Shown: positions 27,056-36,874, numbered from the stretch's first letter. The stretch: 64,000 nt of DNA from WTJY01 sp045105475 (GCA_045105475.1 JBGCDP010000352.1:3177-67176), one strand, 5' to 3'. The notes: a model not told the origin generated them from the letters alone. Made by a program: numbers and translations.

Positions 27056-27652
27056 CTATTGAGGGATCAATATTTCTTGACCCGCTTTTAGCAGATTTGG
27101 ATTGACTAAGTCATTAGCTGCCAAGATTTGCTCAACAGTTAGTTGATTTACGGTCGCAATTGACGTTAATGTATCCCCTGGTTGAACAATATAAACAACC
27201 GTTGTTATCTCACTTTCGGCCGCGCCTGACTCTTCATCCTCAACTTTACCCGATGTTTCCTCTTCTGTTTGCAAAGGCTCTGTTTCGTTTTCATCAATTT
27301 CTTGTGAATCTTCACCTGATGATTCTTCAACGTCCTCTGGATCCGTGCTTTCTGGTCCCACTTCAGATTCTATAGGCGTAATTGCTTCAGGCTCTTCCGG
27401 CACATTTTCAGGCTCAATTTCAACTTCGGTGCTTTCTTCAGTTAAACCGATAATTGGAGGGACGTACTGCGTAAAAATAATCGGCCCAATTACTGTGATG
27501 GCTAAAACGGTAATCAAGATGATGCCTGCAAAAAAAATGACGAACTTAAGCCATTCAAATAGCCCTCGATTGTTAGATTGGTTTTCAGCTGCGTGGTGAG
27601 TGTTATTCTGCTCCATAGTGTTACTTCTTACGTAAGTTGTTTCTTGATCCAT
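27056..27652 (-). CDS. Membrane-anchored LysM domain protein
   Basis: 198 residues. A short polar N-terminus is followed by one TM helix (about 34-60), a 90-residue linker very rich in Glu, Ser and Pro, and a C-terminal LysM domain (about 150-198: VYIVQPGDTLTSIATVNQ, then QILAANDLVNPNLLKAGQEI). LysM binds peptidoglycan or chitin-like polymers. The acidic linker would hold the domain away from the membrane on the outside. It stands alone between the FHA kinase and lysA. Confidence 0.88.
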   Translation of the reverse strand: MDQETTYVRSNTMEQNNTHHAAENQSNNRGLFEWLKFVIFFAGIILITVLAITVIGPIIFTQYVPPIIGLTEESTEVEIEPENVPEEPEAITPIESEVGPESTDPEDVEESSGEDSQEIDENETEPLQTEEETSGKVEDEESGAAESEITTVVYIVQPGDTLTSIATVNQLTVEQILAANDLVNPNLLKAGQEILIPQ

Positions 27653-27780
27653 TTTAACGGCTTCCTAATAAATAGAGTTTTGAGTCTACCATAAAAAAAA
27701 CTGGACAGGCAAACCGTTAACCACCAGACAATGAGAAATATGAGGGAGTCTTTTCTAGCAATATTGATCTGAAAAATTAA

Positions 27781-29019
27781 TTATAAAAGCTCTTTTAGCT
27801 GCTGCCGTGGGCGAATTATTTCCCACTTTGCTCCCTCTACCAGTACTTCGGCCGGTTTTAAGCGCCCGTTGTAATTACTGCTCATGGCGAAGCCATAGGC
27901 TCCGGCGTTCATAATTGCTAGCAAATCCCCTCGCTGAACACGGGGTAGAACCCTGTTTTTCGCCATGAAATCACCAGATTCACAAATAGGCCCAACAACA
28001 TCAATCATCTGAGCTTCACCACTATTTGCCTCGTTAAGCGGCAAGATGGGGTGGTCTGCTTGATATAGCGTCGGCCGGATTAGATCATTCATGCCGCTGT
28101 CAACAATTGCAAACTGCTTTTCACCATTGTTTTTAGTAAACGTAACCTGCGTTAGCAGACAACCAGCGCCACCAATGATTGATCTACCTGGCTCTGCCTT
28201 AAGGCCAAATCCAGCACTTTTTATCGGTGCGCCTGTTTCTTTGACCCAAGCCTGAATTGTTTTACCCAATTGGAGATTGGTGTCACTAATACCTTGGGCG
28301 TAGTCGATGCCCAATCCGCCTCCAATGTCAATATAGTCAAGCTCAATTCCAGCTGACCTTAATTCAATTGCTAAATCGGTGATGATGTGGGCGGCTTCTA
28401 CAAATGACGCTGTTTCCTTAATTTGAGAGCCAATATGAAAAGCGATCCCTGTTGGATGAAGATGGACAGAAGCCGCCGCATGCTGAATCAAAGCCATCCC
28501 TTCAGCCATCGGAACGCCAAATTTGTTTTCTAGCAGACCGGTTGAAATATATGGATGGGTGTCTGCGCTCACATTTGGGTTAAGTCTGAAGCCAACACGG
28601 GCAACTTTTCCCATTTCGGCCGCAATCGATTCAATCACATAAAGTTCAGCCGTTGATTCCACATGGATGGCTGAAATATCAGCCTTAAGTGCCATACGGA
28701 TTTCATCATCTCTTTTTCCGACACCAGAAAAAATGATCTTTTTGGGATCAAATCCCGCTTCAAGAGCCAGAAATAGCTCACCGCCACTTGTAACGTCGGC
28801 ACCAATACCGGTGGTGCACAGAAGCTTTAATATCGCCAGATTTTGGTTGGCTTTCAGCGCATAGGCAAAGGTCGCTGTAGAATCGGCCAATAAATAGCTA
28901 TTTGTGTTTTTGCGAATAAGCTCGGCCGAATAGATATAGGTAGGGGAGCCAACCTGGGCTGCAATGTCAGCTAACGGTACACCGTCACAAAATAATCTGT
29001 TATTTGAATAATGAAACAT
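27781..29019 (-). CDS. lysA: Diaminopimelate decarboxylase
   Basis: 412 residues of the fold-III PLP decarboxylases. The PLP-binding lysine is Lys56 in YALKANQN. Also visible are HIGSQI, DIGGGLGIDY, GAGCLLTQV and the C-terminal CESGDF...GDLLAIMNAGAYGFAMSS elements. It makes L-lysine from meso-diaminopimelate, the last step of lysine synthesis. No other lysine gene is adjacent. Confidence 0.95.
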   Translation of the reverse strand: MFHYSNNRLFCDGVPLADIAAQVGSPTYIYSAELIRKNTNSYLLADSTATFAYALKANQNLAILKLLCTTGIGADVTSGGELFLALEAGFDPKKIIFSGVGKRDDEIRMALKADISAIHVESTAELYVIESIAAEMGKVARVGFRLNPNVSADTHPYISTGLLENKFGVPMAEGMALIQHAAASVHLHPTGIAFHIGSQIKETASFVEAAHIITDLAIELRSAGIELDYIDIGGGLGIDYAQGISDTNLQLGKTIQAWVKETGAPIKSAGFGLKAEPGRSIIGGAGCLLTQVTFTKNNGEKQFAIVDSGMNDLIRPTLYQADHPILPLNEANSGEAQMIDVVGPICESGDFMAKNRVLPRVQRGDLLAIMNAGAYGFAMSSNYNGRLKPAEVLVEGAKWEIIRPRQQLKELL

Positions 29020-29089
29020 GAGTTTTCACGGAAAAGAGAAATAGTGAAGGTGGTTGATGAATAGGATGCAGTAGGGGATGCGTACTTAT

Positions 29090-31030
29090 CTACGCCCCTC
29101 GTTCCATCTCAGAAATAGTTTTAGCGACATTTTCGATAGCCACACGCTGCTTACGGTAAAGATCGGATTCGCTCATTGCTAGCCGTCGGGCGATATCACG
29201 CACCTTGCGCCCCTGCAAAAACTTTAGCTCTAGAATGTTGTACAAAATCCATTCTGCATTGGTCCAGCTTCGATCCCCTTCAGGTTTTTGGCGTTCAATC
29301 GCTTTGGTCAAAATTTCACGTAGGGCTCGAGTTGCACTGTCCTCATTGTCTTCAAGCGCATTTTGGACAATGCTCAAAGCGAGAAGCGGGCTTTCTGTTA
29401 GGCGCGGGCCACCCCAATAATGACTGAGTGCTTCACGGACCATCGTTGAGAAGCCGGGATCATTGAGAACCGCTAGTTCTTCAGCCGGATTAATTAGCGC
29501 AGGTGTTGGGTCGCTGTGAGCGGCTAAAATTCGGCGTTGTTGAAGCTCGGTCACTTGAGGTAACAGCCCTTCGACGGCCGCAAACACTTGTCGCTGTAGC
29601 GCTTGGTCTTCTAAAGCTGATGCAGCCTGACCCGATAAGCGGTTAAATAAAATTGATTCGTTTTCAGTGAGATAGGCTGTTTCTTCGCGGCGTCGAATTC
29701 CAAAAATGCCAAGCATTTCATTGCTTTTTTGATCGCGTAGCGGCCGGATCCAATAATCTTGCCAGCGCACCAAATCTTCATCTCCAACCGAAATGGGGTA
29801 ATCTCCAAATTCCTCAGTTGTGACTGTTCCATTCTCACGGGTTAAAACGATATTTTGCAGTTCGGAATCTGTTGCGATATGGCTGTCTTCTACACCGATC
29901 CCAACGGAGCGTTCCATGCGTGGTCCATCCGGTGTGTATGACACAACAAAAGCGGATGGAATTTGTAACGCGTTGCACGTTGTCGCCAAAATACTTTCGA
30001 GATATTCATGCATTTCACGAGTTGTTACAACCCGCTCACTTAAGAGTTGAATCCGCCGAACATCTGGGTCTTCGTTGAGTTGGAAAATTTGCTCAAGCGA
30101 ACGTTTAAACGTGTGGATGGCCCACTCGGTGATGATAACCGTTGCAACAATAGCGAATGGTACGGCCAGTTCAATCGGTAATCCTAAAAAGTTGGACCCT
30201 TGACGTACTGTGACATATGCGATCAAAACGAGGGTGGCGGCTAAAGGTACCCGAGCCATGTATTTATAGAGTCGAACACGCACCACACGTGCTGGAGATG
30301 AGCTAAGCGCAAAATGAACGAGCTGGGATGTCAAGATGGCAAACATCGCACCCACAATTAGGTTGCCGAAAAAAAGAAGGATATCAATTAGAGAGTCCCA
30401 ATTTTGCCCTTGAGCCGTTCTGCCAGATGAGATTAGAAGATAAGGATAAACTCCGATTGGTGCTGCTAACGCTCCAGCTAATACCAGATTCAACCGTCGG
30501 CGTGTCGTCGGGATTAATGTGCGATTTCGGGCACGTGCGATATTCCAGATAGAAATACTGACGATCACGATAAAAAAGATGCTAAATATAGGAAAGGCAA
30601 ACCCAGCTTTTAAATAGGTAAATGACTCCTGCTGTATGACAGTCCCAACAAGAATGTTCGAGAACATGGCTGTGAGCATAACCAAGGTGCCGATAAGGTA
30701 AACGCTGTAAACAGCATACCGTCTACGCTTGGAGACAGACCCTGTCGAGATGAGGAGGACGTCTGATAGGTGTAGCAACGCGGCCGGGACATGGGCGATG
30801 CCGATCCATTCGGCTCGCAGCCAAGCTTCGGCCGATGCCAGTGGTACACCGATAGAAACGATAAGCTCTGTGGTGTAGACGATGACAACAAATGTTGTTA
30901 GGAGTGAAAAGGCTCGCGTGACCCGATCACGCAGAAAGTAGGGAAGGTTGTATAGGACGATGGCGGAGCCAAAGATGACGATGGCCGACTGCAGCACGTC
31001 ATTGGTGAGTGAAATGATCGCCTTAAACAT
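29090..31030 (-). CDS. Membrane 7TM-GAF protein with C-terminal helix-turn-helix
   Basis: 646 residues. The N-terminal third holds about eight TM helices in a 7TM sensor-like arrangement (residues 8-300). A GAF domain follows (about 345-490, e.g. TTCNALQIPSAFVVSYTPDG). There is no histidine kinase, cyclase or phosphatase domain. The last 55 residues look like a sigma-70 region 4-type helix-turn-helix (WILYNILELKFLQGRKVRDI, then ARRLAMSESDLYRKQRVAIE). It could be a membrane-bound sensor that contacts DNA directly. The gene is 38 bp downstream of ftsH on the same strand. Confidence 0.75.
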   Translation of the reverse strand: MFKAIISLTNDVLQSAIVIFGSAIVLYNLPYFLRDRVTRAFSLLTTFVVIVYTTELIVSIGVPLASAEAWLRAEWIGIAHVPAALLHLSDVLLISTGSVSKRRRYAVYSVYLIGTLVMLTAMFSNILVGTVIQQESFTYLKAGFAFPIFSIFFIVIVSISIWNIARARNRTLIPTTRRRLNLVLAGALAAPIGVYPYLLISSGRTAQGQNWDSLIDILLFFGNLIVGAMFAILTSQLVHFALSSSPARVVRVRLYKYMARVPLAATLVLIAYVTVRQGSNFLGLPIELAVPFAIVATVIITEWAIHTFKRSLEQIFQLNEDPDVRRIQLLSERVVTTREMHEYLESILATTCNALQIPSAFVVSYTPDGPRMERSVGIGVEDSHIATDSELQNIVLTRENGTVTTEEFGDYPISVGDEDLVRWQDYWIRPLRDQKSNEMLGIFGIRRREETAYLTENESILFNRLSGQAASALEDQALQRQVFAAVEGLLPQVTELQQRRILAAHSDPTPALINPAEELAVLNDPGFSTMVREALSHYWGGPRLTESPLLALSIVQNALEDNEDSATRALREILTKAIERQKPEGDRSWTNAEWILYNILELKFLQGRKVRDIARRLAMSESDLYRKQRVAIENVAKTISEMERGA

Positions 31031-31068
31031 CGATTAAATTTAGAAAAAAAGCAACGAGTGCAGAAAGC

Positions 31069-32898
31069 TTATGCGGTTAATAGCTCAGAGAAATCGTCCA
31101 TATCAATTGTTTCAATTTCAAGCAATTTAGTCGCAATCAAATCAAGTTTGTCTCTGTTGTCAGTCAGCAGTTGGGTTACTCTTTTGTATTCTGTGTTGAT
31201 GATTTCATTAACTTCCGCATCTATTTTTTCTGCGATAGCGTCAGAATAGTCCCGTTGTTCACTTATCTCGCGCCCAAGAAAGACCATCTCTTGCCGTTCA
31301 CCATACACACGCAACCCTAAACTTTCGCTCATGCCATATTGAGTCACCATCGCTTTAGCTGAGCGGGTAATCGCTTGCAAATCGCCACTTGCACCGGTCG
31401 TTACATCACCATAGACGAGCTCTTCGGCAACTCGGCCGCCAAGGGCCGTTGCGATTTGAGCTCGAAACTTTTTGGTTGTTAAAAGCTGATTTTCTTCAGC
31501 TAAGAACCAAGTGACACCACCTGCCATGCCACGCGGAATGACAGTGACCTTACGCATGGTTGGCCCCTCAGGTAGCAACCATGCGACGAGTGCATGTCCC
31601 GCTTCATGAAAGGCGACCAGCTCTTTTTCTTCAGGTGTGATGATTCGGCTTCGGCGTTCTGGTCCCAGCTGCACCCGTTCAATCGCATCCTGCATTTCAG
31701 TCATGGTGATTTCTTTTATATCTTTCCGGGCTGAAAGTAAGGCGGCTTCATTGACACAATTTTCAATATCAGCCCCAGTAAAGCCTGGGGTAGCGCGGGC
31801 TAGAACTTCAACATTGACGGTGTTTGCAATAGGCTTGCCGCGCATATGCACGTTAAATATCTCTTCACGGCCGCCAACGTCTGGCCGGTCCATGATGACA
31901 CGGCGATCAAAACGGCCGGGGCGTAACAGTGCAGGGTCGAGTATGTCTGGTCGATTGGTGGCCGCGATCATGATGATATGTTCATCCGTATCAAAGCCAT
32001 CCATTTCAACTAAAATCTGATTGAGTGTCTGCTCACGTTCATCGTGTGATCCACCCAAGCCAGCTCCACGCTGACGGCCGACTGCATCAATCTCATCAAT
32101 AAAGATAATGCATGGACTGTGGCGTTTTGCTTGTTCAAAAAGGTCACGCACACGGCTGGCACCAACACCCACGAACATTTCAACAAATTCAGATCCTGAT
32201 AGTTGAAAAAATGGGACGGCCGCCTCACCAGCAACCGCTTTAGCAATAAGAGTTTTGCCTGTTCCCGGAGGACCAACCATGAGTAGCCCACGTGGAATGC
32301 GCGCACCGAAGTTGACATATTTTTCCGGTTCTTTTAGAAAATGAACGACTTCTTGCAGCTCTTCTTTCGCTTCTTGCGCTCCAGCCACATCATCAAAAGT
32401 AACGGTAGGTGTGTCACTTGTGACCATTTTCGCCTTACTCTTCCCAAATGCCATCGCTTGGTTTCCAGCCCCTTGCGATTGACGCATCATAAAGAAGATA
32501 AATCCGCCCATTAACAATAAGGGGAGCAATAAGAATATGAACGAACCGCCACCTAATGATCTTTCAAAGAAAGTCGGCCGGTTATAGGTGATACTAATTT
32601 GATTTTCGTTTAGAGTTTGGCCGTTGACGCCGTATGTGGCTAAAACTTCTTCCAAAGATGAGGCATTGCTTTTTAAGGATCTCTCCTGTTCACCATTTGT
32701 GTAATCTATTTCAAGGCTACGCCCATCAGCTGAGACTTCAATTGCTCGAACATCGCCCTCAAGAATATCTTGGGCAACTTGGCTAATTGGAAGTGGTGGA
32801 TTGGTCGCGTCTGAGTTAACGACACTCCAGACAATAGCGACAATTGCGACTCCTAATAATCCATAGATTAAGAGGCGCGTGATTGAGGATGAATTCAT
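31069..32898 (-). CDS. ftsH: ATP-dependent zinc metalloprotease FtsH
   Basis: 609 residues. Two TM helices near 9-28 and 120-138 enclose a small external domain; the AAA+ module shows Walker A GPPGTGKT and Walker B IIFIDEIDAVG with the second-region arginines (LLRPGRFDRR); the peptidase zinc site HEAGH is at 431-435. FtsH degrades unfolded and regulatory membrane proteins as a hexamer. It probably shares a transcript with the 7TM-GAF gene downstream. Confidence 0.96.
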   Translation of the reverse strand: MNSSSITRLLIYGLLGVAIVAIVWSVVNSDATNPPLPISQVAQDILEGDVRAIEVSADGRSLEIDYTNGEQERSLKSNASSLEEVLATYGVNGQTLNENQISITYNRPTFFERSLGGGSFIFLLLPLLLMGGFIFFMMRQSQGAGNQAMAFGKSKAKMVTSDTPTVTFDDVAGAQEAKEELQEVVHFLKEPEKYVNFGARIPRGLLMVGPPGTGKTLIAKAVAGEAAVPFFQLSGSEFVEMFVGVGASRVRDLFEQAKRHSPCIIFIDEIDAVGRQRGAGLGGSHDEREQTLNQILVEMDGFDTDEHIIMIAATNRPDILDPALLRPGRFDRRVIMDRPDVGGREEIFNVHMRGKPIANTVNVEVLARATPGFTGADIENCVNEAALLSARKDIKEITMTEMQDAIERVQLGPERRSRIITPEEKELVAFHEAGHALVAWLLPEGPTMRKVTVIPRGMAGGVTWFLAEENQLLTTKKFRAQIATALGGRVAEELVYGDVTTGASGDLQAITRSAKAMVTQYGMSESLGLRVYGERQEMVFLGREISEQRDYSDAIAEKIDAEVNEIINTEYKRVTQLLTDNRDKLDLIATKLLEIETIDMDDFSELLTA

Positions 32899-33104
32899 AT
32901 GAATACCGAATTTGTGCTGTCTTTTACTAAGAAATTGATCGTAGGATCTTTGCTTCTTGGCAGACAGATATAGTTTTTATTGTTGGCTCAATGAGCCAGT
33001 TTACAAGGTGAGAATGGCATAAAAAATGCCAGAAAAGTATATCAGAAAAATAGGGGGAGGGTGATTTACGGCCGATACTCTTTGGTTCTAATTACAGACA
33101 AAAC

Positions 33105-34298
33105 TTAAACACCACCCCATGCAGAGGCGACGAAATACCAGAGCGGAATAAGCCCTAAGAGTAAAGCAACGGCGGTAACACCTAAATAAATAAGGCGATT
33201 ATCTTGTGATGCAGCCACTGTTTGTGGGGCCGGTTGCAATTCTTCATAAGCTTTTGATGCTGGTTTTGCCTTTTGCTTTGGTTTGGCACGAATAGGGCTC
33301 TGGTTGTCGTTTTTGCTTGTCTTAGACGGCTGTTTTTGCCTAGTAGGAGACTTCGGCCGAGGGGTTGGCACTTTGGTTGGCAAAATTGTGGCGTCAGGGT
33401 CAATTTCTGGTTTGGCGGCTGCTTTATATCTTAGGCTCTCTAAAAACGGGGAAGTTGCTTCCTGACTCTGTTTTAAGTAGGTTTCCAGAATGCGCTCAAG
33501 CTGACCAGCTGTGCGATATCGCCCGGCCGGTTCTTTGGCTAAAATCTTGTGTAAGATTTGTGCCATCTGAGGCGGAACGGTTTTGTTAATTGAGCGGATA
33601 TGAGGAGGGGGCGACTGCAAATGCTTTAAAGCGATTGCAGTTGGGTTTTCACCTTTAAACGGAAGCTCATTGCTTAGCATTTCAAACATGATGATGCCAA
33701 TTGAATAAACATCAGAAGCTGGCGAGGGGGGATCTCCGGCCGCCTGTTCAGGAGAAAAATATTGTGGCGTTCCCCAAACAACATCGCTGCCTGTGCGCGT
33801 CGCTTCACTCACAGCTCGTGATATGCCAAAGTCGGTAATTTTCGCTCGATCATCAGGGGTCACCAAGATGTTTTGTGGCTTCATGTCACAGTGAACAAGC
33901 CCTGAACGATGAGCATACCCCATCCCTTTGCAGATTTGAATCGCAAACTTGAGCATGCGCTCAACCGGCATATGGTTTTCTTCAGCGATATAGGTGCGAA
34001 TAATGTCTTTCAGTGTTAGCCCTTCGACATATTCCATCACCATGAAATAACGACCTTCCCATTCACCAATGTCATATACTGCAACAATGTTTGGATGGTT
34101 TAAGTTCGCTGCTGCGTGTGCTTCGTTGCGAAATTGCTGTAGGAATGTGTCATCCCCGGATAATGACTCATGGATGATTTTGATCGCGATTTCCCGGCCG
34201 AGGTGCATATCTTGTGCACGGTAAACGGCCGCCATGCCCCCCATGCCGATGCGCTCATCAATTTTGTATCGTTCGCCTAAAATTGTGCCGGATTCCAT
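33105..34298 (-). CDS. Ser/Thr protein kinase with C-terminal TM anchor
   Basis: 397 residues. Kinase domain at about 10-270 with GMGGMAAVYRA, IAIKII, DFGISR and GTPQYFSPEQAAG. The catalytic loop reads HCDMKPQNILV, so Arg of the HRD motif is Cys (a non-RD kinase). A Pro/Lys-rich linker (about 300-365) leads to one TM helix (about 374-394) and a six-residue tail, so nearly no extracytoplasmic sensor exists. PASTA repeats, common in such kinases, are absent. Confidence 0.92.
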   Translation of the reverse strand: MESGTILGERYKIDERIGMGGMAAVYRAQDMHLGREIAIKIIHESLSGDDTFLQQFRNEAHAAANLNHPNIVAVYDIGEWEGRYFMVMEYVEGLTLKDIIRTYIAEENHMPVERMLKFAIQICKGMGYAHRSGLVHCDMKPQNILVTPDDRAKITDFGISRAVSEATRTGSDVVWGTPQYFSPEQAAGDPPSPASDVYSIGIIMFEMLSNELPFKGENPTAIALKHLQSPPPHIRSINKTVPPQMAQILHKILAKEPAGRYRTAGQLERILETYLKQSQEATSPFLESLRYKAAAKPEIDPDATILPTKVPTPRPKSPTRQKQPSKTSKNDNQSPIRAKPKQKAKPASKAYEELQPAPQTVAASQDNRLIYLGVTAVALLLGLIPLWYFVASAWGGV

Positions 34299-34374
34299 AA
34301 TGGGATTATCAAGTGCTAGCTGTTAAATGTCAATTGATCGAAATAGTGTGGTGCAGGTATCAAGATGCTGTTGT

Positions 34375-34893
34375 TTAGACCCCGGCAAATGTGGAGTGAT
34401 AGTGAATGGTTCCAGAAACAGTGTTTAAGCTGTTTGGAATCAGTTCAAGGGCCATAAAAACGGGGTCTGGCCCCTTATAAGTTGATGTGAGATTAAATGT
34501 TGGCAGAGCGGGCTTGAAGCCAAACTTCGGATAATAATCAGGGTGACCTAGCAAGACACATGCCACAAACTCAGCCGCCTGACACGCTTCTAGTCCAGCT
34601 ATAATGAGTCTTTTGCCTATCCCTTTTTTTTGATGGTTGGGCGATACAGCAACAGGAGCAAGCCCTGCAATGTTGATACCAATCGGCTGTTCATTTCGGC
34701 CAATGAGGCGAACAGGAGAAAACATGATGTGGCCGACCAGTTCCCCTTCCAGTTCTGCAATCAATGAAATGACGCTGGGTAGCGGCCGTAGGCGATTCAC
34801 CAAATCAGCTTCATCTGCGCTTTCAAACGCTGCTAGTACCACTTGGTAAACAGCGTCTTGATCTTCAGGGATTTCTTTGCGAACTACGAGCAT
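34375..34893 (-). CDS. GNAT family N-acetyltransferase
   Basis: 172 residues with a GNAT fold similar to the YhbS group: LVVRKEIPEDQDAVYQVVLAAF at the N-terminus, acetyl-CoA loop VSPNHQKKGIGKRLI near residue 85, and LLGHPDYYPKFGFKPA in the C half. The substrate is unknown. The start overlaps the methyltransferase gene by 10 bp, so both belong to a three-gene operon with the zinc-finger membrane protein. Confidence 0.88.
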   Translation of the reverse strand: MLVVRKEIPEDQDAVYQVVLAAFESADEADLVNRLRPLPSVISLIAELEGELVGHIMFSPVRLIGRNEQPIGINIAGLAPVAVSPNHQKKGIGKRLIIAGLEACQAAEFVACVLLGHPDYYPKFGFKPALPTFNLTSTYKGPDPVFMALELIPNSLNTVSGTIHYHSTFAGV

Positions 34894-35711
34894 ACAAAGG
34901 CACCTGTCTTTTTACTAACTCGAAATTCAACATTTGATGCAAAATGTTCATTGAGAAGTTGACGCAAGGCGGCTTCGTAATCTCCCCAGACAAGTCCATC
35001 TGGAAGAAAGCTTTCATACCAATCTCGGCCCGACTCAATGTAATCAATCACCGGTTGCGCTTCAGGAATCACCAGCCAGTTTTCAAGTGTACGCGTTTCA
35101 ACTTGCTCGAACGATGTAGCTAACAAGTCTGCACCACTCTCTAAATCAAAGCCATCACTTATCCCGAAATTGTCTGATTCAAATTTTGCCCCTAATGCCT
35201 TCAGAGCGTTGCTTCTCAATGCTTTTAATTCCAACATTGTGTTAGAGGAGTTTGTTGCTGCGATAAATTTCCCGTTTGGTTTAAGCACACGACGAAATTC
35301 AGCCATCGCTTTTTCTTGATCGGGAATGTGGTAAATCATGTGGTTGGCAAAGATGACATCGGCCGCATTGTCTTTGATGGGCAATGTCATTGCGTCTAAA
35401 TTGATACATGAATGTTCTTTGGCTGGACCATCCATAAGCATGCCGTGCGATAAATCACAGGCGAAATAATGGGCTGATAAATTGCTAACGATGTCAGCAT
35501 ATTTACCAGAGCCACATCCGATATCAAAAACGACTTCGTCTCCCACCCAATCGATTTGATTAACGATCCAAGGGTAAAAATCTACTTGGGGCTGAGTGTA
35601 TTTTTGGTGAGTTAAGATGCGTACATCGAGCTTGTCGGCCGTTTTGTAGCTCGATTCTTTCAGATGCTTTTGGTCTGTTCCAACTTTGAGTAGATCTGCT
35701 TTAAGTGACAT
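34884..35711 (-). CDS. Class I SAM-dependent methyltransferase
   Basis: 275 residues of the Methyltransf_11/25 type: VVFDIGCGSGKYADIV (motif I), ACDLSHGML (motif II), NLDAMTLPIKDNAADVIFAN (motif III), then RRVLKPNGKFIAATNS. Target unknown; small molecules are usual. It begins immediately after the zinc-finger gene stop (no gap) and overlaps GNAT by 10 bp. Confidence 0.9.
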   Translation of the reverse strand: MSLKADLLKVGTDQKHLKESSYKTADKLDVRILTHQKYTQPQVDFYPWIVNQIDWVGDEVVFDIGCGSGKYADIVSNLSAHYFACDLSHGMLMDGPAKEHSCINLDAMTLPIKDNAADVIFANHMIYHIPDQEKAMAEFRRVLKPNGKFIAATNSSNTMLELKALRSNALKALGAKFESDNFGISDGFDLESGADLLATSFEQVETRTLENWLVIPEAQPVIDYIESGRDWYESFLPDGLVWGDYEAALRQLLNEHFASNVEFRVSKKTGAFVCS

Positions 35712-36794
35712 TTAATTACCTGTAAGACCCATCAATGCACCTGAACTGTCTAGCTCAAGCTCGTAGGTTTGATTATTTGAAAACGAAGAGAATTGACTGA
35801 ACGAGGGGACTTCTAAGCGGTGTGTTCGGCCATTTTCATCTAAAAATATCGCGACGTAATCCTCTGTTCGGGGCCCCTCACGCTCATTAGATTCCAACAC
35901 ATACTGCGGCCATTCAGAATTTTGATCTGAGCCGGTCAAAGATTCTGTACGTGTTGTGACCCATTTATCGACTTCATAGGTGTATTCCGTGTCGTAAACC
36001 GGTACCTGTTCATAGATCGGCACTTCATCGTAGACGGTAGAATATTCTGTGTCATAGATCGATTCAGAGCACTCAATGTCTTCAAAAAAGCCGTTGCCTA
36101 AATCTCGCTGGCCGCAAACATACGTTCGTTCCCCAACATACACTTCTTCAGATACTTGTCGAGCTTCTTCTGTGTAGCCCACAATGACATCATCATAGCT
36201 ACGGATTTCTTCGCTTTCAGAAATCAAAAACCCATCGGCCGGTAGATCCCAACCTGTTTCAGTAACCGTTGTAAGTGTTTGAATTTCAACCGTTCGTTCC
36301 CATTCATACCCTTGTAATTCGGCCGTGGTGTTGGTCGTCCGGGTAGCAAACCAAGCCAAGGCGATACAGGCTAATACGACCAGGCCGACCCCGATGAGTA
36401 GCGGAGTGCGATTTTTGGGTTGAGGCGTCGCTGCAACTGGTTCAGGCTCAGCTTCCTCTTCTTCGAAGGTCATATCGCCTGAAGTGGGAGCCATTCCTAA
36501 TTTATAATCTTTAACAGCTTGTGCTCCGCTGTCTTCTTCTCTCAGGTTTGTACAGCTTGAACAGTGACGATTTTTGGCTGGGTTATTGGTATTGCAATAG
36601 GCGCAGATCCAATCTGGCCCCATCTTTGCATATCCAAGCAAATCAGAATCTTCGATGACTTGGGCATCTTGTGGCAAATAAAACTTTGTGCCGCGTTCGC
36701 GGGGAGCAGTACAAACAGGGCAAGCTTTATGCCGCCCTAACACTCCCTTTGATGAACAATATTGACAGTCCCAGCGTCCTTCACGAATCGCCAT
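35712..36794 (-). CDS. RanBP2-type zinc-finger membrane protein
   Basis: 360 residues, not a known enzyme. Two N-terminal zinc fingers: WDCQYCSSKGVLGRHKACPV plus C (residues 8-28) and WICAYCNTNNPAKNRHCSSC (about 61-80). The second matches W-x-C-x2-C-x3-N-x6-C-x2-C, the RanBP2-type consensus. A TM helix lies near 130-150. The extracytoplasmic part has a Tyr/Glu/Val-rich segment with YDTEY and V-Y-D-E/T-x repeats (about 225-262). GGAGG precedes the ATG. It heads an operon with the methyltransferase and GNAT and is divergent from rhomboid. Confidence 0.75.
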   Translation of the reverse strand: MAIREGRWDCQYCSSKGVLGRHKACPVCTAPRERGTKFYLPQDAQVIEDSDLLGYAKMGPDWICAYCNTNNPAKNRHCSSCTNLREEDSGAQAVKDYKLGMAPTSGDMTFEEEEAEPEPVAATPQPKNRTPLLIGVGLVVLACIALAWFATRTTNTTAELQGYEWERTVEIQTLTTVTETGWDLPADGFLISESEEIRSYDDVIVGYTEEARQVSEEVYVGERTYVCGQRDLGNGFFEDIECSESIYDTEYSTVYDEVPIYEQVPVYDTEYTYEVDKWVTTRTESLTGSDQNSEWPQYVLESNEREGPRTEDYVAIFLDENGRTHRLEVPSFSQFSSFSNNQTYELELDSSGALMGLTGN

Positions 36795-36821
36795 ATGGTC
36801 AAACCTCCATGAATTGTTGAT

Positions 36822-36874
36822 TTTAGCAGAACTACGGGTGAAGAAGTAGAGCCTTCCCCTGAAGTTCTGCTAAA
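36822..36874. promoter_or_regulatory. 12-bp inverted repeat between divergent genes
   Basis: TTTAGCAGAACT (36822-36833) and AGTTCTGCTAAA (36863-36874) are perfect inverted repeats 29 bp apart, between the zinc-finger and rhomboid genes. There is no T tract, so an operator or RNA hairpin is likelier than a terminator. Confidence 0.5.
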
